From Legionella cardiaca (GTDB lineage Bacteria > Pseudomonadota > Gammaproteobacteria > Legionellales > Legionellaceae): 64,000 nucleotides of DNA. Shown here piece after piece: positions 45,698 to 56,046 of the stretch. A program made the position numbers and the translations under genes. The notes beneath the pieces were generated by a model, which saw nothing but the letters and a program-made list of their open reading frames with translations, was not told the DNA's origin and searched no databases. The stretch covers positions 2,231,036 through 2,295,035 of the forward strand of contig NZ_CP119078.1 of the NCBI RefSeq assembly GCF_029026145.1, given 5' to 3'. Numbering within the stretch: position 1 is the stretch's first letter; the number at the start of each line of letters is the position of its first letter.

Positions 45698-46069
45698 TTA
45701 TTCTGTGCTGCTTGTCTTAGGCTTCGTCTGCAAAATTTTAATATCGTCCACAAAGCATTTGGTTTCACCACGCCAAGGCATGACAAATTCTTCACAATGA
45801 TAAAAAATGATTACATGGCTATTGTTCTGCATGGCTAATTCAGCTTTCTCAACCAGTTCAGATTTAAACTGTCCCAGAGTAAAGTGAAACTCACGCCCAG
45901 TAGCCCCACTTGCATCCTCAAGTCCGCCGCGGATCAGTTCTCCTTCGTAAGTCCCCCAATACTTTCCTTCTTTAGCTACTTTAACAATCACACCCGACTT
46001 TTGGCCTGATTTTGTCGTCCAGCATCCTGCCAACAAACCTGCCAGAAGTAGAATCAATACTTTTTTCAT
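45698..46069 (-). CDS. Small lipoprotein of unknown function
   Basis: A 123-residue protein with a lipobox (LLAGC, Cys16 from the ATG start). The mature part has YWGTYEGELIRGGLEDASGATGREFHFTLG and a later Cys pair in YHCEEF and TKCFVDD. The family is unknown to me. GAGGA lies 8 bases before a TTG at 46072, so initiation one codon earlier is possible. It is convergent with the effector gene and downstream of the enh locus on the same strand, beyond a terminator. Confidence 0.65.
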   Translation of the reverse strand: MKKVLILLLAGLLAGCWTTKSGQKSGVIVKVAKEGKYWGTYEGELIRGGLEDASGATGREFHFTLGQFKSELVEKAELAMQNNSHVIIFYHCEEFVMPWRGETKCFVDDIKILQTKPKTSSTE

Positions 46070-46177
46070 CAATTAAATTTTCCTCAGTTCTTGCAGTTAA
46101 GAAATTATGAATCATTCTAAAATAATAATTTGCATAAATAGATCGACTCGAGACACACCTTAAAATTATTAAAAAGT

Positions 46178-46207
46178 AAAATGCTTACAGTTCGCTGTAA
46201 GCATTTT
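46178..46207 (-). terminator. enhC terminator
   Basis: Exact 13-bp arms AAAATGCTTACAG (46178-46190) and CTGTAAGCATTTT (46195-46207) around TTCG. On the minus strand it follows the enhC stop and is trailed by TTTTACTTTTT. Confidence 0.85.
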
Positions 46208-46221
46208 ATCAAAACAAGCTA

Positions 46222-49200
46222 TTACTCAGAAGCGCTTAAATTAACAGGTGAAGTAGTAATAATTTCCTGATTTAATTGCTCATAGGCACGCTTAGCCGGA
46301 ATATATTGCGGAAATTGATTCATTATCCTGTCTAAAATCATGCGTGATAACGTTTCGTCCCCGCGATTCCATTCACTCAAGGCATCGAAATACATCAAGT
46401 TTGCAGATTGTCCCGCTAAAACAGGCGCTTGATTAATCACAACTGGCTCAATAAAACTCAATCGCTCTTGTTGTTGGGCTTCTAACCATTGCAAAACTTT
46501 ACGCGCCTGCTGACTACCATTCTCACTTGCCTGTTGCAATAAGCGTTTGCCCTCTTCAGTTTTTTGTGCCCCATCAAGATACAATAAGGCTAACTGATAT
46601 TGCGCATACGCATTATTATTTGCAGCCAACTCAATATAGAGTTCCGCTGCTTTTTGGCTATCTTTCACAACACCTAGTCCATATTGATACATACGGGCGA
46701 GAGCAAGTTTTGCCTTATCATTTCCCTTTTTTGCCGCCTCTTGATAATAATTAACTGCATCCGTGAAATTGAGTTTGGTTGCCACACCAGTTTCAGAGAG
46801 TAAACCTAACTGATACAGCGCATCACTATCACCTAAAGCGGCTGCTTTTTTATACCACTGTAAAGCCTGTTGCTCATCGCGTTTTCCTGCAAGACCATTA
46901 AAATAGAACTCAGCAAGTTGGGTCATTGCCTCCTTGTGTCCTAATTCCGCGGCTTTAGCATAAAGAACCTTGGCTTTGGTATTATCAACGGGAACCCCTT
47001 TACCATCTTCATAAATCAAGGCTAAATTGTATTGCCCTACCTTATCATCTTTTTTGGTTGCTAATTCATAGCTCTTTAAGGCATTTTGATAATCATCATC
47101 CACAGTATCGTAAATGAATCCAAGAGCGACTGCTGAACGCGAGTAATTTGATTGTGAAGCTGAATACCATTTTTTTGCCGCTTCATAATCAGGTGTAACT
47201 CCTATTTTACCCAGTTGATAGAGGCGACCAAGTAAGAATTGAGCAACAGGCTGGCCTTGCTCAGCAGAAGCGTTATACCACTTCGCAGCGAGTTCCGCAT
47301 CGACTTGTCCTCCTAAACCCTGGTCATAAAGAAATGCAAGTTTTAATTGTCCTTCCTTATCTCCTTTCTCGGCAAAGTACTGATAAATGTCTTTGGCTTG
47401 CTGAATTTTTTCTGGATCATTCGCCTGAGCTAAATAGTAATCAGCAAGCAGTAAACCTGCTGTACTGTTACCCAGCTGCCTGGCTTTATCAAGTTCAGGG
47501 AGAAAATCTTCATTTGAATCATGTTTTAACACAGCAAGGTTAAGATTCGCATATGAAAAACCTGCATCGGCAGATTGCTGTAATAGTGCCTTACCTTTTT
47601 GCAAGTCTTTAGCAACTCCACTACCCTGCGTATAATAGGTTCCTAAAATAAAGTTATTAACAGGGTTTAAGCCTGCTTGTTGATACCAATACAAGGATTC
47701 AACATCATTAGTGGGAACGGCAATCCCTCTTTCAAACATAATACCTAAAAGAAGGGCTGCATAATTATTTCCTGCTTTCGCTTCTTTTTTGGCTACCTCA
47801 AACGCTCGAAGTTGCTTTTTACTATCATCATCCATCGCATAATAAAAAGCTAATGGTAAGTTCGCTTCCGCAACGCCTTCATGCACCGCACCTTCGTAGA
47901 GACGTTTAATAAGTTTTGTCCGATTTTGTTGTGCCAGAACGCTTAAACTTCCTTTTGGTTGCTTCACTAAGTACTCAGCCAAGCGGTATTCGGCAGGACC
48001 GTAATGGTTCGAGGAAGCAAGGTAATACATTGCTGTTGCTTGTTGAGGATTAGGTTGAATAACCATATTTCCTGCTGGATCTTTAAATCCTTTTTCATAA
48101 ATGTTAGCTAACACAAATTGTGCATTCACATTTCCTTTAAATGCCGCATCCGTTAGCCAGTTAAGTCCCTGGTTATAATCAATTGGATCCGTTAAACCAC
48201 TTAAATATAGAATGCCCAAATTGTATTCAGCACGAACATCTTGCTGTAAAGCTGCCAATTGATAATAAGTGATTGCCTGAGGAATATTTTTAGCGACAAC
48301 AACCCCATAGTGATAAAGTTGCCCTAATTCAAATTGGGCTGCTGACTCACCTAAAATGGCTTTCCCATAAAGCTCACTCAAGGCCGCCTGGTAGTTAGCC
48401 TGTTGTTGCCATCCTTGCAACATTTGTCCGAAATAGTCAAAGGGTTGGGGCTCTTCGGATAGAGGATAAGGCAATCCTTCATCAACCATAGACGCTCTTG
48501 GCGAATGTTTTAGAGCTAATGCTTCATTTTTTTGTAATGCTTCAATTTGTGGGTCTAATGGATAACGAGGGAATTCAATTTTGGCCGTTTGGTCTGGATT
48601 CAAGGCTGGAGCAATCACATCAAAGTAATCGGTAATTGCAATTTCTTTCGGTTGGATCATCGCAAAATTAGGTTTATACAGCTCTGCCCGAGTGACGGTT
48701 TCCATTTGAGGTGCGGGATTATAATTGTTTTCCTTTAAAGCTTGTTGGTTTTTCCAACCATTGTAGATACCGCCTAAGCGATAACCTTCAATATTAAAGT
48801 CACTTGCTTTACCATTACTTAGCCACTGTGAAACCTCAACACCAGCATTTGCTTGTCCCTTCTTAGTTGCAGTCTCTTTTGCTTTTTGCTGCCACAACTC
48901 TGCTAATTTAGCATCAGCAGTTACTCCATTGCCGTCTTTGTACATGGTCGCCAATGCCTCTTGTGCTTGAGCAGAGCCATTTTGCGCGGCTTGCAGCATC
49001 CACATAAAGCCGGTTTTAGGATTATAAAGTTTGCCCTTTGCATCCAAATATAAATTAGCTAATGCCATTTCTGCCTGTGTATCATTCGCTGTTGCCGCTT
49101 TGGTATACCAGGCTTTTGCTTTCTCTAAATCATTTTGTTGTGCAGCCAATGCACCCAATTTAATCATGGCGGGTAAATACCCTTGTGCTGCCGATTTATC

Positions 49201-49845
49201 CAGTAAATCCTGGGCTTTCACATCGTCTCGAGCCACTATTCCACCCGCCAGATATAATTCGGCAAGCTTCAACTGGGCCCTGGGATTTCCTTGTTCAAGG
49301 GCCTTATTCAACCAAATAACACCTAGTTTCTTATTTCTAGAATCACGACTTTCAAGGAAATATTCTCCCAATGTGGTTTGAGCAATCGCATTGCCACGTT
49401 TAGCAGCATCAATAAAATAACGTCTGCCCATATCCGAGTTTTCTTTGGTGCCAAAGCCAAATAAATAAGCCGCTGCACAATACATTTGTGCATTCATATC
49501 CCCCAAAGCAGCAGCTTTTTTAAACCAATACAATGCTTTCTCAGGATCATTAGCCTGGATCAGGTTATATCGGGCAAGGAGTAATTGTGCAGGTAAAACA
49601 CCCTTCTCGCCCGCCTGTTCAAAATAACGTAAAGCCAGGGTATTATTTTTTAACTCACCATAACCATATAAGCGCATCCTGCCTAAATAATAATTGGCAA
49701 CGGGATCTTTATCTGGTTGATTAATGAGTGTCTGCGCCGCTAACGGATAATTGCCTTGACGGTAAGCTTCTAGACCACTAACAGCATACACTGCTTGACT
49801 ACCGGTAGCTGCAACCAGATAAAACCATGGGACGAATGATTTCAT
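46222..49845 (-). CDS. enhC: Enhanced-entry protein EnhC, Sel1-repeat periplasmic protein
   Basis: A 1207-residue protein with an N-terminal signal peptide (cleavage near AVYA) and more than twenty Sel1-like repeats of ~36 residues, of the form A..WY.KAA..G...AQ..LG.LY..G. Size, repeat content and position after enhA and enhB match EnhC of L. pneumophila. There it promotes entry and intracellular growth and limits peptidoglycan fragment release by holding back a lytic transglycosylase. A non-repeat insert lies at about residues 340-470. GGGGAA precedes the ATG. Confidence 0.9.
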   Translation of the reverse strand: MKSFVPWFYLVAATGSQAVYAVSGLEAYRQGNYPLAAQTLINQPDKDPVANYYLGRMRLYGYGELKNNTLALRYFEQAGEKGVLPAQLLLARYNLIQANDPEKALYWFKKAAALGDMNAQMYCAAAYLFGFGTKENSDMGRRYFIDAAKRGNAIAQTTLGEYFLESRDSRNKKLGVIWLNKALEQGNPRAQLKLAELYLAGGIVARDDVKAQDLLDKSAAQGYLPAMIKLGALAAQQNDLEKAKAWYTKAATANDTQAEMALANLYLDAKGKLYNPKTGFMWMLQAAQNGSAQAQEALATMYKDGNGVTADAKLAELWQQKAKETATKKGQANAGVEVSQWLSNGKASDFNIEGYRLGGIYNGWKNQQALKENNYNPAPQMETVTRAELYKPNFAMIQPKEIAITDYFDVIAPALNPDQTAKIEFPRYPLDPQIEALQKNEALALKHSPRASMVDEGLPYPLSEEPQPFDYFGQMLQGWQQQANYQAALSELYGKAILGESAAQFELGQLYHYGVVVAKNIPQAITYYQLAALQQDVRAEYNLGILYLSGLTDPIDYNQGLNWLTDAAFKGNVNAQFVLANIYEKGFKDPAGNMVIQPNPQQATAMYYLASSNHYGPAEYRLAEYLVKQPKGSLSVLAQQNRTKLIKRLYEGAVHEGVAEANLPLAFYYAMDDDSKKQLRAFEVAKKEAKAGNNYAALLLGIMFERGIAVPTNDVESLYWYQQAGLNPVNNFILGTYYTQGSGVAKDLQKGKALLQQSADAGFSYANLNLAVLKHDSNEDFLPELDKARQLGNSTAGLLLADYYLAQANDPEKIQQAKDIYQYFAEKGDKEGQLKLAFLYDQGLGGQVDAELAAKWYNASAEQGQPVAQFLLGRLYQLGKIGVTPDYEAAKKWYSASQSNYSRSAVALGFIYDTVDDDYQNALKSYELATKKDDKVGQYNLALIYEDGKGVPVDNTKAKVLYAKAAELGHKEAMTQLAEFYFNGLAGKRDEQQALQWYKKAAALGDSDALYQLGLLSETGVATKLNFTDAVNYYQEAAKKGNDKAKLALARMYQYGLGVVKDSQKAAELYIELAANNNAYAQYQLALLYLDGAQKTEEGKRLLQQASENGSQQARKVLQWLEAQQQERLSFIEPVVINQAPVLAGQSANLMYFDALSEWNRGDETLSRMILDRIMNQFPQYIPAKRAYEQLNQEIITTSPVNLSASE

Positions 49846-49884
49846 GGTAATTCCCCTCTTTATTTTGTTACCGCTTAAAGCGGC

Positions 49885-50424
49885 TTATTGCGCTGGAATA
49901 ATGCCATAATGGATTACTTCATTTATTGCGCCACCTCTTGTATTACTATTTACTATCCAATAATTACCGCGATTGTTTAATCCATAGCGTACATTCGTGT
50001 ATTCACAGACGCGAACAGCATCCGCGCAATCCACAATTTTGCCATACTCTTCTTTGCCGTCAGGGACAGTGCAAATATATTTAACTTTTTTCTCGCTTGT
50101 TGATAAAACTGCCCATTGCCGTGCATTGATTGCATGGTTTAAATACATCGAACGCGAACTTTCATCGTCACGCATTTGATACAGATTAACCTTTTGATTC
50201 AATGTATTAAATAGAAAATACATCGATTGTCTCTCTCCTGACTTTCCTGGATACAGATGGAGTGTTTTAAGATCATATTGATAACCTGTATCATAGCAAC
50301 CAAGAGGATTTCTGGTATCTTCTGCTTCCTTTGACACTTTCGCAGCAAATGCACTATTAACCCCTGAGTACAAGAAAGATACTAACAAGATACCATTCAG
50401 CGTTTTTTTAATTTTTGTTTTCAT
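49885..50424 (-). CDS. enhB: Enhanced-entry protein EnhB
   Basis: A 179-residue exported protein with a signal peptide (MKTKIKKTLNGILLVSFLYS, cleavage near AFA). The mature part has six Cys, including NPLGCYDTGY and YICTVPDGKE, suggesting disulfides in the periplasm. No enzyme motif is visible. It is named from its place between enhA and enhC and its size. GAGGAAA just before the ATG at 50424 decides that start over the GTG at 50436. There are 8 bp to enhA and 39 bp to enhC, so one operon. Confidence 0.8.
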   Translation of the reverse strand: MKTKIKKTLNGILLVSFLYSGVNSAFAAKVSKEAEDTRNPLGCYDTGYQYDLKTLHLYPGKSGERQSMYFLFNTLNQKVNLYQMRDDESSRSMYLNHAINARQWAVLSTSEKKVKYICTVPDGKEEYGKIVDCADAVRVCEYTNVRYGLNNRGNYWIVNSNTRGGAINEVIHYGIIPAQ

Positions 50425-50432
50425 TTCTTTCC

Positions 50433-51152
50433 TCACTTACTTGGAGCCATAATCGGGCGGACGATAACTTTTGTACCCATGAAATGATTTTTCTCATTGG
50501 ATAACTCAACAAAACTATGATTCATCCATTCAGCATCTCGAGTGAACATGCGGACACAACCATGACTGGCTCGATATCCTGGAATATCTTGAGCACCGTG
50601 CAATGCAAATCCTTTATGGAAATACATGCAGTAAGGCATTTTTGCTCCACCTCGACCAATAGGGAAAACGTTGGAACGGCATTTCTCATTTTCCTTACTA
50701 AAAAAGTGGAAAATTCCAGTAATAGTTCTGCAAGTACGGCTACTATTGTCTGAACATTTATCGCTACCAGATGAAATTGGACCCCACTTAACTAAGCGTC
50801 CATCTGCATCATATGCTGCCCAAGCAAGTTTATCCTGGTCAACAATAATCTGTTTCTCACCATCTGCCTCAATTTTTAAAGGAAAGGGAGAAAAATCAAA
50901 AAGCGTTTTTTGAGCCAGATTACGGGGCACAACAATTTCTTTACCAGCCCAAAGATTGTTATAGGTGCGATTAAGACGCTGAACAATATCCCGTTGTTGC
51001 TCATCGGGAAAAAGCTTTTCCCATGTTTGCCCGCTAGTTATCTTAATACATTCATATTGTGGGTATGCACAAAGTCCAGTACCAAAATAAGTATTTGCAT
51101 TGACTAAGAATGCTGGTAGCATCAGTGCAATCACTTCTAATAATTTTTTCAT
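50433..51152 (-). CDS. enhA: Enhanced-entry protein EnhA, L,D-transpeptidase family
   Basis: A 239-residue exported protein: signal peptide to about residue 19, a LysM-like segment (ITSGQTWEKLFP..NLWAGKEIVVP, residues 38-80), then a YkuD catalytic domain with HGAQDIPGYRASHGCVRM, the HG-x(n)-SHGC(V/I)R active site with Cys. Such enzymes cross-link peptidoglycan or anchor proteins to it. It is first gene of the enhABC operon; GGGGATCACG precedes the ATG. Confidence 0.88.
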   Translation of the reverse strand: MKKLLEVIALMLPAFLVNANTYFGTGLCAYPQYECIKITSGQTWEKLFPDEQQRDIVQRLNRTYNNLWAGKEIVVPRNLAQKTLFDFSPFPLKIEADGEKQIIVDQDKLAWAAYDADGRLVKWGPISSGSDKCSDNSSRTCRTITGIFHFFSKENEKCRSNVFPIGRGGAKMPYCMYFHKGFALHGAQDIPGYRASHGCVRMFTRDAEWMNHSFVELSNEKNHFMGTKVIVRPIMAPSK

Positions 51153-51331
51153 CGTGATCCCCTAATCTTTCAAGTAATTTTTGTGATGCAAGAAGCATGC
51201 TTAAATTTCAAAAATCATTACTTCTAGATGCTATTTCGGTCAACTAGTGAATAAGTTTAGTAATAAAACAACGAAATCTGTCATTCTGAAAACGGCGTAG
51301 TTGCCTGAAAGATAACCGACTGAGGATTGAA

Positions 51332-53191
51332 TTAAGAATGAAAATGTTGGTAAATTCGATTGGCAAGTTCGGCGTTAATACCACTAACCTTAACAATTTC
51401 ATCAATAGGAGCGCGAGCTAACTCACGTAGGCCTCCAAAACGACGTAAGAGCGCCTGGCGACGTTTAGGTCCCACGCCTTCTATTGATTCAAGAGAGGAT
51501 TCAAAACTGGCATGCTGGCGTTTTTTACGATGAGTTGTAATTGCAAAGCGGTGCGCTTCATCACGAATATGTTGTAATAAATGTAAGGCGGGTGAGTCAG
51601 CAGGCAAGCTAATTTCCTTTTCTTCAGTCACCAAAATTAAACGTTCCCACCCTGCTTTTCTATCAGGTCCTTTAGCAATACCCACTAAAATTACATTATC
51701 AATTTGTAACGAATCAAAAACTCGTTGGGCTGTGGTAACTTGGCCTTTACCACCATCAATAATCAAAATATTGGGTAAACGTTGCTCTTGCACCAATCGT
51801 TTAAATCGTCGAGTAATAGCTTGTTCCATCGCGGCATAGTCATCTCCAGGAGTGATACCTTGAATATTAAAACGTCTATAATCGCTCTTACGAGGTCCCT
51901 CCGCATCAAAAACCACACAAGAAGCCACCGTTTCTTTGCCTTGCGTATGACTAATATCAAAACATTCCATCCGAGTGATTTTTTCTTCCAGTTGCAACAG
52001 AGATGCAAGCGCATCATATCGCTTTGATAGCGTTGCAGAAGAAGCCACATGGTCAGCAACTGACAAACGCAAATTGTTAATTGCAAAATCTAACCAACGA
52101 GCCTTTACACCACGCGGCTTTGTTTGAATTAGACATGATTTTCCTCGTAACTCACTTAACATTCCTTGTAATGCTTCACTGTCAGAAAGTGGTTGATTGG
52201 TAATAATAAGTGCAGGAATGCGTTCTGGGTTATCAATGTAATAAAAAGCAATAAATGCTTCAAACACTTGCTGCCACAAATCATTTTCTACTTCTTCCTC
52301 TTCCACAAAAGTACGTTGTGGCACTGAGGGAAAAAAGCTTTGACTCGCTAAAACATGACCATCGCGTATCGTCACACATTGAACACAGGCAAACCCAGGC
52401 TGTGCCTCAATGGCTATAACATCAGCATCACCACGCAACTGAACGACACTTTGCTGTTCCTGCACCAAACGCAAACTTTTTATTTGATCACGAAAAATAG
52501 CGGCTTCTTCAAACGCTAAGCGAGCGACTGCTTGTTCCATGCGTTTTTCTAAATCATCAAGAATAAGCTGGCATTTACCCTGTAAAAATCGTGTTGCATC
52601 CTGGATTGATTGTTTATACGCTTCCGGAGAAATATAACCCGTACACGGGGCACTGCAACGTTTAATCTGATACTGCAAGCAGGGGCGGGAACGCACATTA
52701 AAATAACTGTCACTACAATTTCTAATTTTAAACGTTTTCTGAATTGTACCGAGCGTATCACGCACTGCAGCAACACTGGGAAAGGGACCATAAAATTCAC
52801 CCTTTTTTGGCTTTTTCTTACTGCGATAAAGTTCCATACGTGGAAAAGTATGCTTGCTGACATGAATATAGGGATATGATTTATCATCACGCAATAGCAC
52901 ATTGTACTTGGGACGCAGGGTTTTAATTAAGTTACTTTCCAATAACAATGCTTCTGTTTCACTTCGAGTAATACTGATTTCTATCGATTTTATCTGGTTT
53001 ACCAGAGAACGCGTTTTAGCACCTGCATTCTGTTTATTGAAATAGCTACTAACCCGCTTTTTAAGATTGCTGGCTTTTCCCACGTATAAAACAGTGCCTT
53101 CCTCATCCAGCATTCGGTAGACCCCGGGCTCGCTGGTAAGATTAGCTATAAATGCACTTAAATCATTTGCAGTCATATTCACGGACAACAT
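51332..53191 (-). CDS. uvrC: Excinuclease ABC subunit C
   Basis: A 619-residue UvrC. The GIY-YIG nuclease domain is at residues 16-95 ([21 protein letters not shown]), the Cys-rich [14 protein letters not shown] near residue 175, a UvrB-binding segment at about 200-240, the RNase H-like nuclease with [21 protein letters not shown], and tandem HhH motifs at the end ([19 protein letters not shown]). A second ATG five codons in is possible, as neither has a good ribosome site. It lies 72 bp after letA, the conserved uvrY-uvrC order. Confidence 0.95.
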   Translation of the reverse strand: MLSVNMTANDLSAFIANLTSEPGVYRMLDEEGTVLYVGKASNLKKRVSSYFNKQNAGAKTRSLVNQIKSIEISITRSETEALLLESNLIKTLRPKYNVLLRDDKSYPYIHVSKHTFPRMELYRSKKKPKKGEFYGPFPSVAAVRDTLGTIQKTFKIRNCSDSYFNVRSRPCLQYQIKRCSAPCTGYISPEAYKQSIQDATRFLQGKCQLILDDLEKRMEQAVARLAFEEAAIFRDQIKSLRLVQEQQSVVQLRGDADVIAIEAQPGFACVQCVTIRDGHVLASQSFFPSVPQRTFVEEEEVENDLWQQVFEAFIAFYYIDNPERIPALIITNQPLSDSEALQGMLSELRGKSCLIQTKPRGVKARWLDFAINNLRLSVADHVASSATLSKRYDALASLLQLEEKITRMECFDISHTQGKETVASCVVFDAEGPRKSDYRRFNIQGITPGDDYAAMEQAITRRFKRLVQEQRLPNILIIDGGKGQVTTAQRVFDSLQIDNVILVGIAKGPDRKAGWERLILVTEEKEISLPADSPALHLLQHIRDEAHRFAITTHRKKRQHASFESSLESIEGVGPKRRQALLRRFGGLRELARAPIDEIVKVSGINAELANRIYQHFHS

Positions 53192-53263
53192 TCAATATGA
53201 GTTCAACAGAAAATATAAGCCTCTCGAGTATCTTCCTTGAAGAGGTCTGCTCCTAAAGATTAG

Positions 53264-53923
53264 TTACTCGTCATGCAATGCATCGTTAGGCTGTTCAATA
53301 ACACGATGCTTCATTGCCAAGAAAGTAAGCTCTACATCATTCTTTATTCCCAGTTTTTCGAACATTCTATAACGGTAACCATTAATAGTTTTAGAGCTTA
53401 AAAACAATCGATCTGCTATATCCTGAACTGTCATACCGCTGGTAATCATCAACATAACCTGCATTTCACGCTCAGATAACAAATCAAAAGGAGATTCTTG
53501 AGTGGCTTCCAGGCTGCTAATTGCCATCTTCTGAGCAATTTCAGCGCTTAAATATTTTTCACCGCGGGCTACTTTGCGAATAGCTGCGGCCATTTCCTCA
53601 GCACCTGATTCTTTCGTCAAGTAGCCCATTGCGCCTAATTGTAAAACACGGGTAGGCATTGGTTCGGTACACATCGCTGTTACCGCAATTACCTTAACCT
53701 GAGGATTAGATTTTTTAAGACGCCTTGTCACTTCCCAGCCGTCAATTCCCGGCATTTTCATGTCGAGCAATACCACATCGGGTTTGTGAGATTTTACCAA
53801 TGCCAAAGCAAGCTCACCACTTTCTGCATCCGCTACTACCTCTACATCAGGCAGATCCTCAAGTAATCGTCGAATACCCATTCTTACCAGGGCATGGTCA
53901 TCAACAATTAGAACTTTTATCAA
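53264..53923 (-). CDS. letA: Response regulator LetA (GacA/UvrY family)
   Basis: A 219-residue NarL-type regulator: receiver domain with Asp8-Asp9, phosphoacceptor Asp54 in VVLLDMKMPG and the GYLTKES lysine, then a LuxR-type DNA-binding domain LLSEREMQVMLMITSGMTVQDIADRLFLSSKTINGYRYRMFEKLGI. In Legionella LetA with sensor LetS switches cells to the transmissive phase by inducing the RsmY/RsmZ RNAs that titrate CsrA. The start is TTG at 53923 with AAGGAG upstream; the longer ATG-initiated frame adds a non-homologous extension. Confidence 0.93.
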   Translation of the reverse strand: MIKVLIVDDHALVRMGIRRLLEDLPDVEVVADAESGELALALVKSHKPDVVLLDMKMPGIDGWEVTRRLKKSNPQVKVIAVTAMCTEPMPTRVLQLGAMGYLTKESGAEEMAAAIRKVARGEKYLSAEIAQKMAISSLEATQESPFDLLSEREMQVMLMITSGMTVQDIADRLFLSSKTINGYRYRMFEKLGIKNDVELTFLAMKHRVIEQPNDALHDE

Positions 53924-54155
53924 ACGATGCTCCTTGACCACAGCCAATGAACACAAAACATGCATCGATATTAGCAAGACTAATCAGGCATTACAATTGG
54001 TGCTGATTTAATCATTCATTAGCGTGTTTTCTTGTTAATTTTCCAAACCTTGTTGAATCTTAGAGTTTTTACGAAAAAACAATGAAACAGCAAAGAATAG
54101 CAATGTCTATCCTGATTATAGACGATTAAAGGAAATTAACAGTTCCTGCTCTAAG

Positions 54156-54974
54156 CTAACAAGCCAGAATATGAATATTAGGATTATTTTTATCCACGGG
54201 AAAAAGAGGGGGATATTCTCCTAATGCTTTGGCTCGTTCGATAAACTGAACAATATCCGCTTCGACAAAATCGTAAAGCATCTGATAATCATCAATCACG
54301 AAATACACTGGCTGTAACATGTCAATACGATAAGGCATACGAAAGGCAACAACGGGATCAAAAAGAACACGCATTGCCACATCACTTTCTACACTATAAG
54401 GAGTTTCGCTAATTGACGATAAGATACCGCCACCATAGGCACGCAAACCTTTGGACGTCTTAATCAATCCAAATTCGACAGTAAACCAAAAAAGACGTTG
54501 AAGAAGAGGCCATTCCTCCTCAGGTAAGCTAAGTACTCTACGCGCATAGTTGCAAACAAAATCAGCGTAAACAGGATCCGTTAACATTGGACAATGGCCA
54601 AATATCTCATGAAAAATATCTGGTTCCTGGACGTAATCAATTTCTTCTTCACAGCGAATAAAGGTAGCCGCAGGAAAACGTCTTTCCGCCAATAATTGAA
54701 AAAACTCACGTGCAGAGATTAATGCAGCAACAGGTGCCACCTCCCAGCCTGTTAATGCTTTGAGATGACGACTAACATCCGGTAATTGTGGAATGCCACT
54801 GGGCGATAAACCAAGACTTGATAATCCATGTACGAACTCATCACAGGCCCTGCCTGGAATAATTTTCATCTGACGTTCATAGAGTAATTGCCAAATGCGA
54901 TGTTCCTCATCGGAATAATTTATCATACCCTGTGCATCGGGTTGATGAGAAACATAACGGCTGACAAATTCCAT
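54156..54974 (-). CDS. phhA: Phenylalanine-4-hydroxylase
   Basis: A 272-residue bacterial-type aromatic amino acid hydroxylase. Iron ligands are His122 and His127 in HEIFGHCP and Glu167 in FTVEFGLI. It converts phenylalanine to tyrosine with a pterin cofactor; in Legionella this feeds tyrosine breakdown and homogentisate-derived pigment. AGGAG lies 8 bases before the ATG. A TATAAT about 60 bp upstream probably belongs to its promoter. It appears monocistronic. Confidence 0.93.
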   Translation of the reverse strand: MEFVSRYVSHQPDAQGMINYSDEEHRIWQLLYERQMKIIPGRACDEFVHGLSSLGLSPSGIPQLPDVSRHLKALTGWEVAPVAALISAREFFQLLAERRFPAATFIRCEEEIDYVQEPDIFHEIFGHCPMLTDPVYADFVCNYARRVLSLPEEEWPLLQRLFWFTVEFGLIKTSKGLRAYGGGILSSISETPYSVESDVAMRVLFDPVVAFRMPYRIDMLQPVYFVIDDYQMLYDFVEADIVQFIERAKALGEYPPLFPVDKNNPNIHILAC

Positions 54975-55040
54975 AAAAACTCCTAGATACTGGTCGATAG
55001 TAAATCTGGATCAATTAAATTATAGCGCTTTATAAAACAC

Positions 55041-55079
55041 AAAAAACACCCCAGTTAGTTTAAACATATTTTGCTGGGG
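55041..55079 (-). terminator. bioC terminator
   Basis: On the minus strand CCCCAG (55074-55079) pairs with CTGGGG (55049-55054), followed by TGTTTTTTG. It lies 26 bp after the bioC stop. Confidence 0.6.
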
Positions 55080-55104
55080 GTTAAGAGATCTTCTCTATAA
55101 TTTT

Positions 55105-55980
55105 TTATTTATCTGCATCCGGCTGTCGCTGAATACGCGAAATAGGAATAAACGTTTCTGTGCCTTTATCAACAAGACGCTGCGCACCTTTCCAAGCGTG
55201 CCCGTAAACAACTTCATAAGTAAGAGGGAACTTACCTTCCTTCGTACACGCTACCTGATAAGCCTTTTCAAAAGCTTGCCAGGAATCCTTTCCGGTTAAT
55301 CCCCCATTGCGCTTCTCATTAATATTTCGCACCCCTTGTGCTTTTAAATTAAGCAATAATTTCTTTAAATTTTCATAATGTACAGTTATTAACTCCATGT
55401 CAACTACAGGATCAAGGAATCGCTCTTTTAAAAGGCAATCACCAACATCATGCATGTCTGCAAATTCATTGGTGTGAGCATGGTTATCTACAACCAACCA
55501 TGCTTGTTTTAATTCCTTAAACGTATCAGGCCCCAGGGTGGAAAACATAAGACAACCCTGGTTATTCATCACACGGTTAAGTTCGCGAATAACCGTATCC
55601 AGGGGCTGTGCCCAATGAATTGTTTGATTAGCAAAAACCAGATCAAAAGTTCCTGTTGCAAAGGGCAATAACGTCATATCACCATTAATCAAAGACCATT
55701 TACTGCTACGCCACCACCCTTGTTTTTTTTTCGCTTCAAACAGCATATTTTTGGCCAAATCTAAACCAACGATTTCAGCTTTCGGGTACTTCTTTTTTAA
55801 TTGCAGAGTAAAAAGCCCTGTTCCACAACCTAAATCAAGAATATAGCGCGGATTGATTTTCAAATAATCCAATCGTTCAAATAAGCGCTGGCCAATTTCA
55901 TTCTGAATTTTGGCTGCTTGTTCGTATTCGATTGCATGTTTATTAAAGGTGTTGCAAATTTCTACTTTCAGACTCATCAT
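55105..55980 (-). CDS. bioC: Malonyl-[acyl-carrier protein] O-methyltransferase BioC
   Basis: A 291-residue SAM methyltransferase with motif I ILDLGCGTGLF, acidic loop VGLDLAKNML, and the BioC-typical block VFANQTIHWAQPLDTVIRELNRVM and MFSTLGPDTFKELKQAW, ending with the GHAWKGAQRL segment. It methylates malonyl-ACP to start pimelate synthesis for biotin. ATG-ATG at 55980 is preferred; an upstream extension would run into the divergent comF region. The other bio genes are not nearby, so bioC is an orphan here. Confidence 0.9.
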   Translation of the reverse strand: MMSLKVEICNTFNKHAIEYEQAAKIQNEIGQRLFERLDYLKINPRYILDLGCGTGLFTLQLKKKYPKAEIVGLDLAKNMLFEAKKKQGWWRSSKWSLINGDMTLLPFATGTFDLVFANQTIHWAQPLDTVIRELNRVMNNQGCLMFSTLGPDTFKELKQAWLVVDNHAHTNEFADMHDVGDCLLKERFLDPVVDMELITVHYENLKKLLLNLKAQGVRNINEKRNGGLTGKDSWQAFEKAYQVACTKEGKFPLTYEVVYGHAWKGAQRLVDKGTETFIPISRIQRQPDADK

Positions 55981-56046
55981 GGAAAAGGAATAGTAAATTA
56001 CAGGAAATCCAACGTCGTGCGTCACACACTGGCCAGTATAACACAA

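Noticed and set aside
46100-46140. LetA-type site (TNAGAAATTTCTNA) or an RsmY/RsmZ-like RNA in intergenic regions
   Set aside because: Only partial matches such as TTAAGAAATTATGA were seen, without the dyad; no RNA rich in exposed GGA loops was found apart from the weak case at 15128-15193.
53924-53977. ATG at 53977 as start of letA
   Set aside because: It adds 18 non-homologous residues; the TTG at 53923 has a strong ribosome site and gives the family N-terminus with Asp8-Asp9.
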